Shown here piece after piece: positions 28,813 to 39,074 of a stretch of DNA of 47,301 bases. The translations under genes and the position numbers were made by a program. Under the pieces are notes generated by a model. It saw nothing but the letters and a program-made list of their open reading frames with translations, made no database searches and was not told the DNA's origin. Each line of letters begins with the position of its first letter. The stretch's first letter is position 1. Source of the DNA: Fragilaria crotonensis (lineage: Eukaryota; Bacillariophyta; Fragilariophyceae; Fragilariales; Fragilariaceae); assembly GCA_022925895.1 (NCBI GenBank), contig JAKSYS010000501.1, forward strand, positions 1 through 47,301, in the 5' to 3' direction.

Positions 28813-30237
28813 TTATCCTGACCCTTTCGACGCATTTTTCGTAGGCACCATGGGCGATGGCATTCCCGCAACCTCACTCTTCTTCTTTGAGCTCGGGTGT
28901 TTGCCTTTGTTGCCTCGTACCACACCACCATTTCCTACCTTGTTGGTATGATTGGTGCGACCCTTGCTAAGATCCTTCTTTGCACTAGTGTTGACGGCTG
29001 ATGCCGAATGCCGATGCTGCTTTCCTGTAGGAGTGTCCTTCACTAACGTTTTCTTAACCTTTTTGAGATTTGCTTCTTCGTTACGCTTGGCACGCAAATG
29101 CAAGACAATGGCCGCCAGCTTCTGATCCGAGTCTGCCCCATTCTCTCCATGGCCGACTCCTCCACCGGGAAGCGGCTTGGGACGACTCTGACGTTCCTCG
29201 GTTGCCTTGACTTGTTTGGTGAAGAAGAGCTTGTATTCATTTGTGTTTTCAATGGATACTTCGCGACGGTCGCGGGTTTCCTTATCACGCCAAGCCTTTC
29301 CATTGACAGAAGCTTCAACTTGGCACTTTCCATACAACTGAGACGTTTTGGCGTCTTCGTCCGCCAATGCGGATAGAGATTCGATGGCTTGCAGGAGCTG
29401 CAATTTGGCAAGGGACGATAAGCGACTCTTTTCTGCCGCCGAGAACATTGGAGTCAAAGTCTTGGTCGATTCCTTAACAGGAGCCTTCACTGTCGCATTA
29501 GTTTGCATCGCGTCATTCTTGTCGGTATTTGGAGCCTCACTGTCGAGGTTCTTCACATCCCCTCCATCACGCGTTGTATTGGCAGTGCCTCCGTTCGCTG
29601 CGACATCGACTGGAGCCGGCACAACGACCTTCACCGCAGTTTGAGGTGATGGTACTGGAGGAACAGGCGCAGTCAAAACAAAGTAGGCACATCCATGCTT
29701 TTCACCGCGACGACGAGACGTTTTAGCAGGAACCACATATAAGGCCCGTGCCGTAATGAAAGGACCTTCGACTGAGACGGCGGTGTCTCCTTTGACGACA
29801 TCGACCAGAGTCAACTGTTCTGTCTGTTTGACTAGGACATCACCATTTGATGCTTCATCAGGCATCGGCGTGACACCATCATTTTCATCCTTCACCTGTG
29901 TCGATAACACCAGCTTTTCATCTGCAATTATCTTCTCCACTGACGCCATGTCCAGCCTGATCAGGCTAGATTTGGCGTTGACATGTGCGATCATGTTGCC
30001 CACCACTCTCAAAATTTGTTCAGCGGTATGGAATGGCAATTTACGAAAGGTCACTTTAGTCTGTTGCACCTGCCATGGAGTTCTGCTGATGCCATTGTTG
30101 CGGTTCCGAGGCTGACGGCCTCGGCGTCGCCCCTGTTGGGGTTGCGACGCTCCGTCATGGTGACTTTTCAAAAGCTGGCTAGTAGAAAGTGGGACAGTGA
30201 CAAATCTCTGGACGCCCGTTGACTGGATGTTGAACAA
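28813..30237 (-). CDS. Basic low-complexity protein, possibly UPF3/Smg4-like
   Basis: A 474-codon open frame without an ATG near its beginning (it opens at TTG); the true start is probably in an upstream exon, and TTTTGTTCAACATCCAG on the minus strand at the frame's beginning could be an acceptor. An Arg/Gly-rich stretch (QQGRRRGRQPRNRN) precedes TKVTFRKLPFHTAEQIL, reminiscent of the RRM-like start of UPF3 (KVVIRRLPP...), and GCAYFVL could be its distal strand. UPF3 acts in nonsense-mediated mRNA decay; I regard this assignment as tentative. The rest is charged and disordered, ending in a Lys/Gly/Ser-rich tail. It could instead be a lineage-specific nucleic-acid-binding protein. Confidence 0.55.
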   Translation of the reverse strand: MFNIQSTGVQRFVTVPLSTSQLLKSHHDGASQPQQGRRRGRQPRNRNNGISRTPWQVQQTKVTFRKLPFHTAEQILRVVGNMIAHVNAKSSLIRLDMASVEKIIADEKLVLSTQVKDENDGVTPMPDEASNGDVLVKQTEQLTLVDVVKGDTAVSVEGPFITARALYVVPAKTSRRRGEKHGCAYFVLTAPVPPVPSPQTAVKVVVPAPVDVAANGGTANTTRDGGDVKNLDSEAPNTDKNDAMQTNATVKAPVKESTKTLTPMFSAAEKSRLSSLAKLQLLQAIESLSALADEDAKTSQLYGKCQVEASVNGKAWRDKETRDRREVSIENTNEYKLFFTKQVKATEERQSRPKPLPGGGVGHGENGADSDQKLAAIVLHLRAKRNEEANLKKVKKTLVKDTPTGKQHRHSASAVNTSAKKDLSKGRTNHTNKVGNGGVVRGNKGKHPSSKKKSEVAGMPSPMVPTKNASKGSG

Positions 30238-30446
30238 AAGAAAGACAAGCCCATCTGCTCACAGACAGACGAGCAGGTAGATACAGACAAGATGACACAC
30301 GTACCACCGACGCAAAATGACGAATGACCCGAATTTCATGAGGTCGTTTCATAATTAGACTAGTAAATCACGTTGAACTGCAGAACTGGTAAATGGGTGA
30401 CGTCTGCGATGTGAGCGTTGAAGTATGCCAATTAAACATTGAGAAC

Positions 30447-30767
30447 CAGAGACGGGAATTTCTGAAAATATCAAACCCATGGGTACCCACGTAAAGCTAC
30501 GCTCACGGAAGTACCAGCCCAAACCCACCCAGAACCCATACGATCTACCAAGACCTACCCAAACCCACCCAAACCCAGTAGTTAGTACTGGACTAGATGG
30601 CTCTACTACTACCGGTAGCAAACATCTACAGTCATTTTTTGCTATGATTTGCCGGCCCACCCAGACCCACCCATGAAATCCTGAGCTCACCCAAAACCCA
30701 CCCTTAACCCAATGGGTTTGGGTGGGCCGTGGGTTTGGGTGGGCTGGGTTTGAAATTCCCGTCTCTG
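30447..30767. mobile_element. hAT-type MITE, 321 bp, with perfect 8-bp TSD
   Basis: Sixteen-base perfect terminal inverted repeats (CAGAGACGGGAATTTC) are flanked by identical 8-bp duplications TTGAGAAC (30439-30446 and 30768-30775). The CAGRG terminus and 8-bp duplication are the hAT signature. It has no coding capacity. The interior is full of CCCACCCAAACCCA on the left and its complement TGGGTTTGGGTGGG on the right, so the element can fold and its right end (about 30712-30750) is a strong G-quadruplex candidate. It also contains one CTACCGGTAG. Confidence 0.9.
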
Positions 30768-30775
30768 TTGAGAAC

Positions 30776-31237
30776 ACTCCGAACTGTTGGTAGACCTTCG
30801 GTATACCTGGTACTAATAATCATCAAGAACAACTGATTCTACGTGTATCATACTTGAAAAAATTATTACAGCAGTCCAACTTATCTTTTATAGTACTACT
30901 CGCTCTACCTCTGCCTACGTGATACTGGGAGTATCGTAGCTTGTGCGTATAAAAGTACCTGGTAATCTGGCCTCTGGTACACGTTTGCGTTGGTGCACAC
31001 GTTTGAGAGATTTCTCGGTTTTTTCTCGTTGTTGCTCGCGTGGTTGATGTGCTCTATGGCTCAATCCCACTTAAGTGCTCTTCCACGTTCACTCTTCTGC
31101 TCCCTCATTCTTGTGCAACGAGACTGATCATCGCGGGCTCCCACTCACAATTCCAAGACACCAGGCATTACTTAAGTAATCGTATCAGAATCCATTGATA
31201 TCCCAAGGACAACACTCTTTTCGACCAAATACAAACC
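30776..31237. other. Spacer upstream of the YafJ-like gene
   Basis: No conserved frame is seen. It contains GTAC sites and a pyrimidine-rich, TTG/CTC-rich leader from about 31000 to the ATG at 31238, which probably holds the core promoter and 5' UTR. Confidence 0.5.
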
Positions 31238-32289
31238 ATGTGTCAATTACTGGGGATGAACTGCGCAACTCCTACCGACTTCTCCTTCTCGTTCCGAGGT
31301 TTCTGTCAACGTGGAGGGACCACAGACATTCATTCACATGGATGGGGCTTGGCGATTTACGAGGGGCGAGGGTTAAGAACATTTCTTGACACGGAGCCAG
31401 CATCGACGTCCCCAGTCGCTGAGTTGGTGTCAGTGTACCCGATCAAGACCTACAACATGATGGCCCATGTCCGATACGCGACGCAAGGCGAAGTGTCGTT
31501 AGAGAATGTGCATCCATTTTCGAGAGAATTGGTACGTTCCTAAATTCACTATAGCCCTGGGCTGATGCGCTACCTAAAGTTGACATGTGTTCTCATCCAT
31601 CTTATTTTCCGGTGTCTCTGTAGTGGGGCATTCATTGGACCTTCTGTCACAATGGCGAAGTTCCTAAATTCTCCAGTGATATGAACCAGCACCCTCTGCT
31701 CGGAAATACTCAACCATCGGATGTATCTTACAATCCTGTCGGCGACACTGATTCTGAAGCCGTTTTCTGTGCTATTCTCAACAGTTTAAAAGCTGAGTTT
31801 AAGGACCTGCCTACTCTTCCCGTCTTGCACAAATTCATCAAGAAAGTGTGCGACGAAATTGTCGCAGGGCATGACAGCGACACAATTTTCAACTTTCTGC
31901 TGGGATGCGGTCAATATACGTTGTTTGCCTACAGCTGGCCTGGACGACGTCCAGGCTCAAAAGTCTGGAATGGACTGTGGTATATTATTCGCGAGCCGCC
32001 ATTCTCTACTGCACAATTGGTTGATTGCGACTACAGTATTGATTTTGCACAAGTCACAAACCCAGGAGATCGAGTGGCTGTCATTGCTACAAAACCATTA
32101 ACGAGCGAAGAAGGCTGGAGGGAATTCCAACGCGGCGAACTTCTCATGTTTGATCACGGCTTGCCTTACTCAGATCCTGAAATGTGTGCTAATGTCGAAC
32201 GACAAGGGCGTGGGTTGCAGAGCAAGACCTTTCGTAAAATGGGGCTGCTGGCCAGTTGCAATATATCGGCACCTACATTTGCTACCTAA
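31238..32289 (+). CDS. YafJ-like class II glutamine amidotransferase, two exons (31238..31531, 31624..32289)
   Basis: Splicing a 92-nt intron (31532-31623; donor GTACGT, acceptor TCTCTGTAG) gives 319 residues, slightly longer than E. coli YafJ. Cys2 directly after Met is the N-terminal nucleophile of class II amidotransferases. The blocks MCQLLGMNCATPTDFSFSF, QRGG, HGWGLAIYEG, AHVRYATQGEV, ENVHPFSREL|WG, HNGEVPKF and VGDTDSEAVF follow YafJ closely across the splice junction, which confirms the intron. These enzymes hydrolyse the amide of glutamine or of a glutamyl conjugate; the physiological substrate is unsettled. No synthase domain follows, so this is a stand-alone amidotransferase. Its closeness to bacterial proteins could reflect old transfer (inference). 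Confidence 0.88.
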
Positions 32290-32897
32290 CGACGCTGGGG
32301 TCTGTGACTTGCAGGATGAATCATTCTCAGTTGTTTTGCGGTTGTTATTGTAATTGCGCGGTAGAAAAACACTAGATCTGTTTAATTTATAGCGGAACCA
32401 TTGTTAACGATGCTTACAGCTATTAGGCGAGGCCTCTTTTAACCTGGTTGAGCTCGCGCCATTGGCAATGGCTTCAACCAAACCAAGTATCAAATTCCTA
32501 CTGCTGTTGTAAAAACCGATTCACAGACCAGGGTGGAACGTGTACGCGTCCCGGCTTATAATTGAAATCGTGTTTTGGCTACCATGTCATTCTCGGGCTG
32601 GAATAGTTCATTTCCACGGTATACTTCGCCGAGTCACGCTGAATCCCTCCACGAGGGAAAGATTCAATGCGGACGAGCTCCTCGGCAAAGCCGCGCTTTC
32701 AGCGGTTGAGATGGTACGCATGTTACGCGAGTCAATCTAGGGAAATTGAAATGCTAGCTATTGTGACAAACTAGGCCAAAGTCTCAGGTATAAAGGCATT
32801 TGCGCCAAAGTCTAGAATATTGAGCTGTTAGTCTTGGTTACGTGCATTATATCAGTGGCGGGAATTATGCTTCCCGTCGCGTAGTGTGGCGTCCTTT
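32290..32897. other. Spacer between convergent genes, no gene seen
   Basis: 608 bp without a conserved frame; a 66-codon frame at 32540-32740 has no recognisable features. Confidence 0.5.
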
Positions 32898-34337
32898 CTA
32901 AGACATGATTCCTTCCGATGGCACAAGAGGAACTTTCATTTTTGTAAACCGAGATGCCTTTCTCTTGTTCATCCGATACAGAGCCACACTCAGTAAGAAA
33001 AATATCACCGAGGCAATGAGTAAACCGCGTGAAGCGGTGCTGGTGGTAGGTTGGCTCGCCATTGAAAACACCGTGGTCAAGCCAGCACTGGATCCCCGAT
33101 AGCCTCCGTAGCCGTAGGTCACCCCCAGTACTTCCACTTGAACGATAGTGCCTTGTTGATGAGCAATCGTAATGTCGCGAAAGTCAGCAGGGATCATCTC
33201 TGTCTTGGTTCTGAATTTCATACACTGGTTCACGTCCGTGTATCCAGCGTCATCGACACAATCAAAGGATTGGCCGTCCTCGTCTTCGCCTCCACCTTCT
33301 CGACCTTCCTTGAGATCAGAATTGAATCCAAGGTCATATGCCTTGCAAGGTTGGCAAACCTTGAACGCGTCAAAGGCATTGTTCCACTTAGTAAGATCCT
33401 CTTCCAAACTGTATACGGTACCCCACTCACTGTCGCTTTCCGAGCTCGACACGTACTTTCCTAAAACGTCTTCAACAGACATGTTGCCGGTGTAATCCAA
33501 GGAGCAACGACTATCTGTGTAGAGCCCAAGCCCTATGCGTCCTTCCACCATTGGTTTTGTTTCATAGTACAGGGTATTACCCCTTTCATCCAGCTGGCCG
33601 GTGCTGGTACAATCACATGGCCAGAGATGTCGATCGGTTTGCATGTAGCTGTATTCCTCATCTGACCATATGCAGACACCAGCATGCTTAAAAAGCTGTT
33701 CCATCCACTCGTGATAATTGGGTTCTTTGAAGAACCCCAACAAAGTAAATGACGTGCTCTTCAAGTGACAATCCATTTTCGCGCATCGGCCGTCTTTCGC
33801 CTTGCACGAACTGGAATCCCACTTGTTGTTAATGCGATCATAGAACTGGTATTCTCCGATGCCGCCGCCAGAATAGTTCAAATCAATGTAGGCTGCCCAC
33901 ATGAGGTACCTTTGGCATGCTGGTTCATCTTCACTGTCCTGTTCTTGGTCATTCTCTTGATCATCGCCGCACTCCTTGTGATTGTTACGAGGCGCATTAC
34001 AATCGATGAAGAAACCCAAGAGTCGCCATGCTTGAGAATAGTCATCATAGTAAGTTTCAGTGCCATCGATGAATTGCTTCTCATATTCACTGGCACTGCC
34101 CTTCAAAAGTCTGTCCAGGGCAATTTTAACTGCAGGGTTCGTATCCACTTCAGCCGATGCCTGAAACTCCATTCCAGGGTAGAGCGACATCCATTCCTTG
34201 CCTGTGTCTGGTACGTCTCCTCTCATCATGTAGCCAGGCACAGCCAAGCTCTTGTCGCTAACTCCCATCGACGATGCGGAAAATAAAATTAATAGATTCG
34301 TTGTAATCATGCAGGAAGCCACCATGTTTAGAGGCAT
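32898..34337 (-). CDS. Secreted Cys-rich type I membrane protein, unknown function
   Basis: From the ATG ending at 34337 the protein is 479 residues: signal peptide (MVASCMITTNLLILFSASSMG), a long lumenal/extracellular part with more than a dozen cysteines, one C-terminal membrane helix (GLLIASVIFFLLSVALY) and a short basic tail. Notable blocks are WRLLGFFIDC, CAKMDCHLKSTSFTLLGFFK, EWMEQLFKHAGVCIW and CQPCKAYDLG. NYS and NMS sequons suggest N-glycosylation. I believe this belongs to a diatom-lineage family of unknown function, but cannot verify that here. The longer frame begins with TTG. It is arranged head to head with another signal-peptide/single-helix protein, 569 bp apart, suggesting a shared promoter and related roles at the cell surface or in the secretory pathway. 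Confidence 0.7.
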   Translation of the reverse strand: MPLNMVASCMITTNLLILFSASSMGVSDKSLAVPGYMMRGDVPDTGKEWMSLYPGMEFQASAEVDTNPAVKIALDRLLKGSASEYEKQFIDGTETYYDDYSQAWRLLGFFIDCNAPRNNHKECGDDQENDQEQDSEDEPACQRYLMWAAYIDLNYSGGGIGEYQFYDRINNKWDSSSCKAKDGRCAKMDCHLKSTSFTLLGFFKEPNYHEWMEQLFKHAGVCIWSDEEYSYMQTDRHLWPCDCTSTGQLDERGNTLYYETKPMVEGRIGLGLYTDSRCSLDYTGNMSVEDVLGKYVSSSESDSEWGTVYSLEEDLTKWNNAFDAFKVCQPCKAYDLGFNSDLKEGREGGGEDEDGQSFDCVDDAGYTDVNQCMKFRTKTEMIPADFRDITIAHQQGTIVQVEVLGVTYGYGGYRGSSAGLTTVFSMASQPTTSTASRGLLIASVIFFLLSVALYRMNKRKASRFTKMKVPLVPSEGIMS

Positions 34338-34906
34338 GCACCCTTGACCCAGAAATGTGAAAGGTGTTGCGTGCGCAGATGGCAAATAATCTCACTGAGG
34401 AATTTGATCATCGTTAACACGTTTTGTACCTCCAATACATTCTGCATTTCTCAGAAACAGAAGCTGACCAGCTTGCCACATGAATTCAAAGGGTGTATAA
34501 GTGCAAATAAAATATATAAAAGTTGAGTTATTGCTTGTATACATTGATGGATGCCCATTGGAATGTACCTTGGTCGACTGTGATGGTGCATGTGTACGTC
34601 GATTCCCGATTAGTATTCGATTTGACGGGAATGATCTTATAAGTCAAACTTATACTACTATTAGTCAAACTTATACTAATATGTGTGCTCGACAATAATT
34701 CAGCGTCCTTTTTCGATTGCGGGTAAACACAACTGTAATTAAGATAAGCCATAATCGAAATTACTATCCCAAAATCACAGACATTTTCCCATAAGTAAAA
34801 TCACGTCAAATTTTTTGCTCACCAAAAATCGGTTTCTCCAAGGAGTTTGCGTATTCAGTACAACGATAGTCGTTTTGTGATACCTCTAGAGAGCTACTCG
34901 ACGACG
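34338..34906. other. Bidirectional promoter region
   Basis: It lies between two divergent secreted-protein genes. It is AT-rich, with a direct repeat of TTAGTCAAACTTATACTA-like sequence at about 34641-34680. No gene is seen. Confidence 0.55.
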
Positions 34907-36397
34907 ATGCTTTCGATTAAGACTCTGCCGGTCGTTGCCACGATCCTTTGGTTGTCTGTGGCAGTCAAGGACAGTGACTACTACCCCCCTGGTGTTTCCA
35001 ACCCGAATGTGAACCAGAAAATGTACTGGAAAGATGCTGTAAATGTTCTCCAAGACCTCGACCAATTCGAGAGTTTACACATCTTGTTTCACGGCTGTGT
35101 GTACGTGTCGTTCTTTTGTTCAACAGTCCCTTTCCTTGGAATCATTGTTTCTCACATTCTTTCTCAACATAACGTTTGGTGATGTGACAGATGGTCCAAA
35201 TACGGTGGTCGTTACGGCAACAATCAAGATGACAACGGAGACCAAAACATAGATGTCAACAACGGATGTGGTGGTGACGGAGGAGAGTATTTTTGGTACT
35301 TGGGACAAACTCAATGCTTTCGCGCCAATGTAGCATATTCCTTGTACGGCGTTCTCAGGGGCATCACATTCAGGAAATTTTTGTCAGAAGAGCACATACA
35401 TCAATTCATTCTTTACCACCTACGGCATTGAGAGCTTTGGTGGACCCTGGGTCTCGACATCGACACGGCCAACTCATATTGCACCACCCAGGAGCCTGAG
35501 AATGGGCAAAACGAGTATTATGTCGACGAAATTGACGATGACTATCTTAGCAGTAACGCGGAATTCATCAACTACCAAGCGTACACATCATTCGGAACGG
35601 GGTGTTCCGCCGGCAAATTTGTCACCGACAAATACTCTGGTGCCTTCTGCCGTGGTGATTTGTACATTGAGACTCTTGACACGCTGGATTCGTTTAACTC
35701 GGCGATTGAGTCCCTCGGATGCACTCAAATATATTCAAGGTCAAACAGCGGTGGCAGAGAATTAGAAAGTAACGACTACGATTTTGCAGACCAAGCGGCC
35801 GTCAGCGTTCTGTCCTTTTCAACTGCATGTGATATTCGTCAATATCCGCAAGAATGCCCAGATCCGTACGGGAAAAAAGTCGAGTATGCTTCGAATATGG
35901 AACGCTCGCTCTCTGGCATTGCCATGACTTCACGAAGTCCCATGCACACAGTGACGAATTTCTGTGCCTTCCTCTTTGTCATGTTTGGGTTGCTATTCGT
36001 TGCTATGGCGTACAATGTTCACAGCAAGGCTGCTCGCAAGTCAAAAGACGCGAGGATCAAACGCAATTTAAGAAGAATCAAGAAGCACGGGAGTGGCAAC
36101 CCACAAGAGGCTGTTCCTCCTCCTTCGCCTCCTCGGGGAAGTGGCGCATCTATCGAATCGTCGGAGGCCAACGATTCTTGGAACGTGTCAGCGACTATTT
36201 CACAAACCGCGGCGATGCTAAGGGAGAAGATACGATTCTTCACCGAGGGCGAAACCGCAAACCCTGTGACACCGAACGATGACGGTTCAGCCCCTTCTGG
36301 CGGTCAAGAAGAGGTGCCACCGCCACCGCAGAAACTGGAGGCCAAGAGAAGCCGATTGCATTCCTTTTCTCGCAGATTGTTTGGCAGGAAACAATAG
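34907..36397 (+). CDS. Secreted type I membrane protein, two exons, compensated frameshift
   Basis: Exon 1 (34907-35100) encodes a signal peptide (MLSIKTLPVVATILWLSVAV) and VLQDLDQFESLHILFHGCV. A 90-nt intron (35101-35190; GTACGT...GTGACAG) joins it to exon 2, giving CVWSKYGG. Exon 2 continues WYLGQTQCFRANVAYSLYGV, then steps to another frame at AGGGGC (35357-35362) reading YINSFFTTYGIESFGG, and returns at TGGGTC (35448-35453) to GLDIDTANSYCTTQ and on to the stop. The two steps cancel, as expected for two homopolymer errors. A membrane helix (NFCAFLFVMFGLLFVAMAYNV) is followed by a Lys/Arg- and Pro-rich cytosolic tail of about 130 residues. Total is about 467 residues. Function is unknown; it looks like a member of a diatom family of surface/secretory proteins. 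Confidence 0.72.
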
Positions 36398-36612
36398 TAG
36401 TCTAGATGACACGCAGTGAAGCAGTACTTGGTTTACAAGAGTTGTTTAAGGTGTCGTAGCATGTTAAACGCAGCTGTTCAGCTTTATTCGGAGCTAACTC
36501 CCTTCGATGGCCGACCCTTTCTTAATACGAGAATTCAAGAGTACTCCTGATAGACAATCGGTAGTTTATGGTGTACATAGTACGTAGTATGAATATAGAT
36601 TGTACTCTAGAT

Positions 36613-37260
36613 CAGGGGGTCGGTGAAGTTAAACTTTAACTATACTACATACTACCCCTACGTAGGCTACAATAGTTTTAACTTAATACTGATGAGTACG
36701 TTGGGTTAGTTAACCTAAACTCCATGTCGTAAGTTGGAGTTAAAAGTGACCGGAATAACTGCATTTTTTGCAGCCCATAGTATTCAGTTTTTTAATAATT
36801 CCGAAGTTAACTGCAGTTATACTGCCCTATGGTACCAACGTACTAGTGGCATAGTGTACCGGAGTAACAAGGTCTGAGTACGACAAAATTGCGACATTTC
36901 ATGACGTGGATTGCACAAAAAGCGGAATATGTGACGTCATACAGAAAGATTTGACACCCCCTACTTTCCATTATGAGTAACATCCTACGCAAATTTTATA
37001 CGTAGCATTGAACACTAATTTCTCATTTGCCGGACATTAAAGTTAACTTTAACTTAAGTTACTACCGCCGTAACGTGGTAGTTAGTCAACGTAGGTCGCA
37101 GTATTTGGTTAAGTTATACTACGAGGTGCAGTTATTGGTCAGTTAATTTGGCACCTTGCAGTTTTAAGTCACTTTATTTTCTGAAATTTCGCTTCAGTTA
37201 GTTACTGCAGTTAACTAACTGCAGTTAACTGCAGCGGTAGTAACTTATCACCGACCCCTG
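36613..37260. mobile_element. hAT-like MITE, about 650 bp
   Basis: Ends are CAGGGGGTCGGTGAAGTTA on the left and, as reverse complement on the right, CAGGGGTCGGTGATAAGTTA. CTCTAGAT occurs directly before the left end (36605-36612) and two bases after the right end (37263-37270); a CT slip at CTCTCTAGAT explains the offset. The interior is AT-rich and full of GTTAAC and CTGCAG palindromes (TTAACTGCAGTTAAC), with no coding capacity. Confidence 0.75.
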
Positions 37261-37462
37261 CTCTCTAGATAGTATGCATAGTATTAGCTCCTCCTTCTAT
37301 CATACGGTATAATACCTATACGCTGCTCCTGTAGTATCGTTACTCGATCAATTCCCTTATTGCAGTAACTACTAGACGTGTATTGTAGTTTCGGGTCTTG
37401 TCTTTATTGGTCAACCATTTTGAGTCGACCTCCTACAGCACAACTAAGGATCACTATCAACC

Positions 37463-39074
37463 ATGGTGAAACGCCAAAAGGAAAAACAGTATCAGTCAGC
37501 CACTGAACACAAGGCGAATTCTCAATTGAGGGCAGGTGGCAAGAGTGGCGCTGGGAATGGCCCAGAACGACGATTACCCTTTCACTGCTGTGCATTGACG
37601 TTGACACCTTACCAGCACCCTGTTTGCACCTCGAATGGAATCGTCTTTGAGAACACAGCCCTTCTTCCTTTCTTGTTGACCCATAAGAAAGATCCAGTCA
37701 CTGGTGAGCCGCGAACAACGAGAGATGTTATCACACTTAACATAGACAAGGACGAGGAAGGACAGTGGCAGTGCCCTATCCTAACCAAACCCTTTAGTGA
37801 TCACAGCAAGATAGTCGCCATTCGGCATGGGAATGAGGCCAATGTGTATTCATGGCAAGCTTATCATGAACTGAATCTTAAAACGAAGAATATGGAGGAT
37901 TTGATTTCTGGCGAGAAATTCACGAAAGCGGATGTCATGATCCTCAATGATCCCGATGATCTTGAGTTAAACAAAGCGAGAGATATCAATAACTTTCACC
38001 ACGTATTACATGCTCGGTCGCTAGAGGATTCGAGACCGGGCACGAGCAGCGATCTGTAACGGCAACACGTGTTATGGAGAAACTTGCGGCCTACAAGCGG
38101 AGTGTCGCTCTGGCAAGTAATGGTGGTGGAGACTCCAGAAACCGAGGATAACAAGTGAAATGGTGACCGGAGCAAAGATGACCTCAGGTATGACTTCCGG
38201 ATCGTTGACAAGCTCTTCGATGAATATCTCCAGCACGAGCGAGTCTCGTGAAGCCACCCAGGAAGAGATTCTGCAGGCTCAGTTCGCGGTTATGAAGAAA
38301 CGGAAGCGGAAGGGCTACGCGACACTGCACACCAACATGGGTGACATTGGCTTGGAGCTACACTGTGACATTGCTCCAGAACATGCACCAACTTCTTGGG
38401 GCTTGCCGAATCAGGAATATACAATGGATCTAACTTTCATAGACTTATTCCTAGTTTCATGATTCAAGGCGGTAAAGGTGATCCAGACGATTCCTTATGG
38501 GGTGGTCCATTCAATGACGAATTTGATGATCGTCTCAAACACGACGACGAAGGGATCTTGTCCATGGCTAATTCAGGTCCCAGAACAAATAAGCGGCAAT
38601 TTTTTCTTACGTTCGCACCAGCGCCGCACCTGGACCGCAAGCATAGCATATTTGGGCGAGTAATACAAGGGAAAAATGTGTTGAGGGAAATGAAGAAAGT
38701 ACCGACCGGCAAGAAAGATCGTCCAGTTCATGATATCACGATTACTGGGATCACTGTGCTTGTGAACCCAGCAAAGAAGCAGAAGAGTTGGAGCGCGAGA
38801 GAAATAGAAAAGTTGATCAGCCAGCAAGCCAGCCATGTACAGTCGCGGGATGCGTCGGCATTGGGAAAAACGCTAGCCAAGCCAAGCCAGAAACGTTGCC
38901 CATTGCCAGCTCATTGCGTGAAAGTGGTGCCCCAGCCATTGGCAAGTATCTGTCACAACGACTCACACCGTCTGCTGCAACTGCTAGTACCGAAGTCGAA
39001 GGTCTTGTGGAAAAGGCCAGCCGGTTGCCACCGCCGCCCAGAAGAGTACTTTCGGTGACTTCAGCGGTTGGTGA
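37463..39074 (+). CDS. PPIL2: PPIL2 (CYC4) U-box cyclophilin, five single-base frame steps
   Basis: Starting MVKRQKEKQYQSATEH, the first frame carries the U-box (LPFHCCALTLTPYQHPVC, QCPILTKPFSDHSKIV) and FHHVLHAR. Successive frames give MEKLAAYKRSVALAS, the SGSLTSSSM linker (human SASFTSTAM), GYATLHTNMGDIGLELHCDI, and the cyclophilin core FHRLIPSFMIQGGKGDP, ILSMANSGPRTNKRQFFLTF and HSIFGRVIQG. The conserved C-terminus FGDFSGW ends at TGA 39072-39074. Frame steps lie near 38055, 38139-38141 (AAA), 38388-38389 (CC), 38773-38775 (AAA) and 39037-39039 (CCC), each one base short, with no conserved residue lost. PPIL2 is a spliceosome-associated peptidyl-prolyl isomerase-like protein with ubiquitin-ligase capacity; in the human protein a key cyclophilin active-site residue is changed, so isomerase activity is doubtful. 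Confidence 0.9.

Noticed and set aside
30480-30750. Interstitial telomere (CCCTAA-like) array
   Set aside because: The units are CCCACCCAAACCCA variants, not regular TTAGGG repeats, and they lie inside a MITE with TSDs.
30355-30777. Minus-strand frame of WVWVGLG-type repeats
   Set aside because: It is a translation of the G-rich repeats of the hAT MITE, not a gene.
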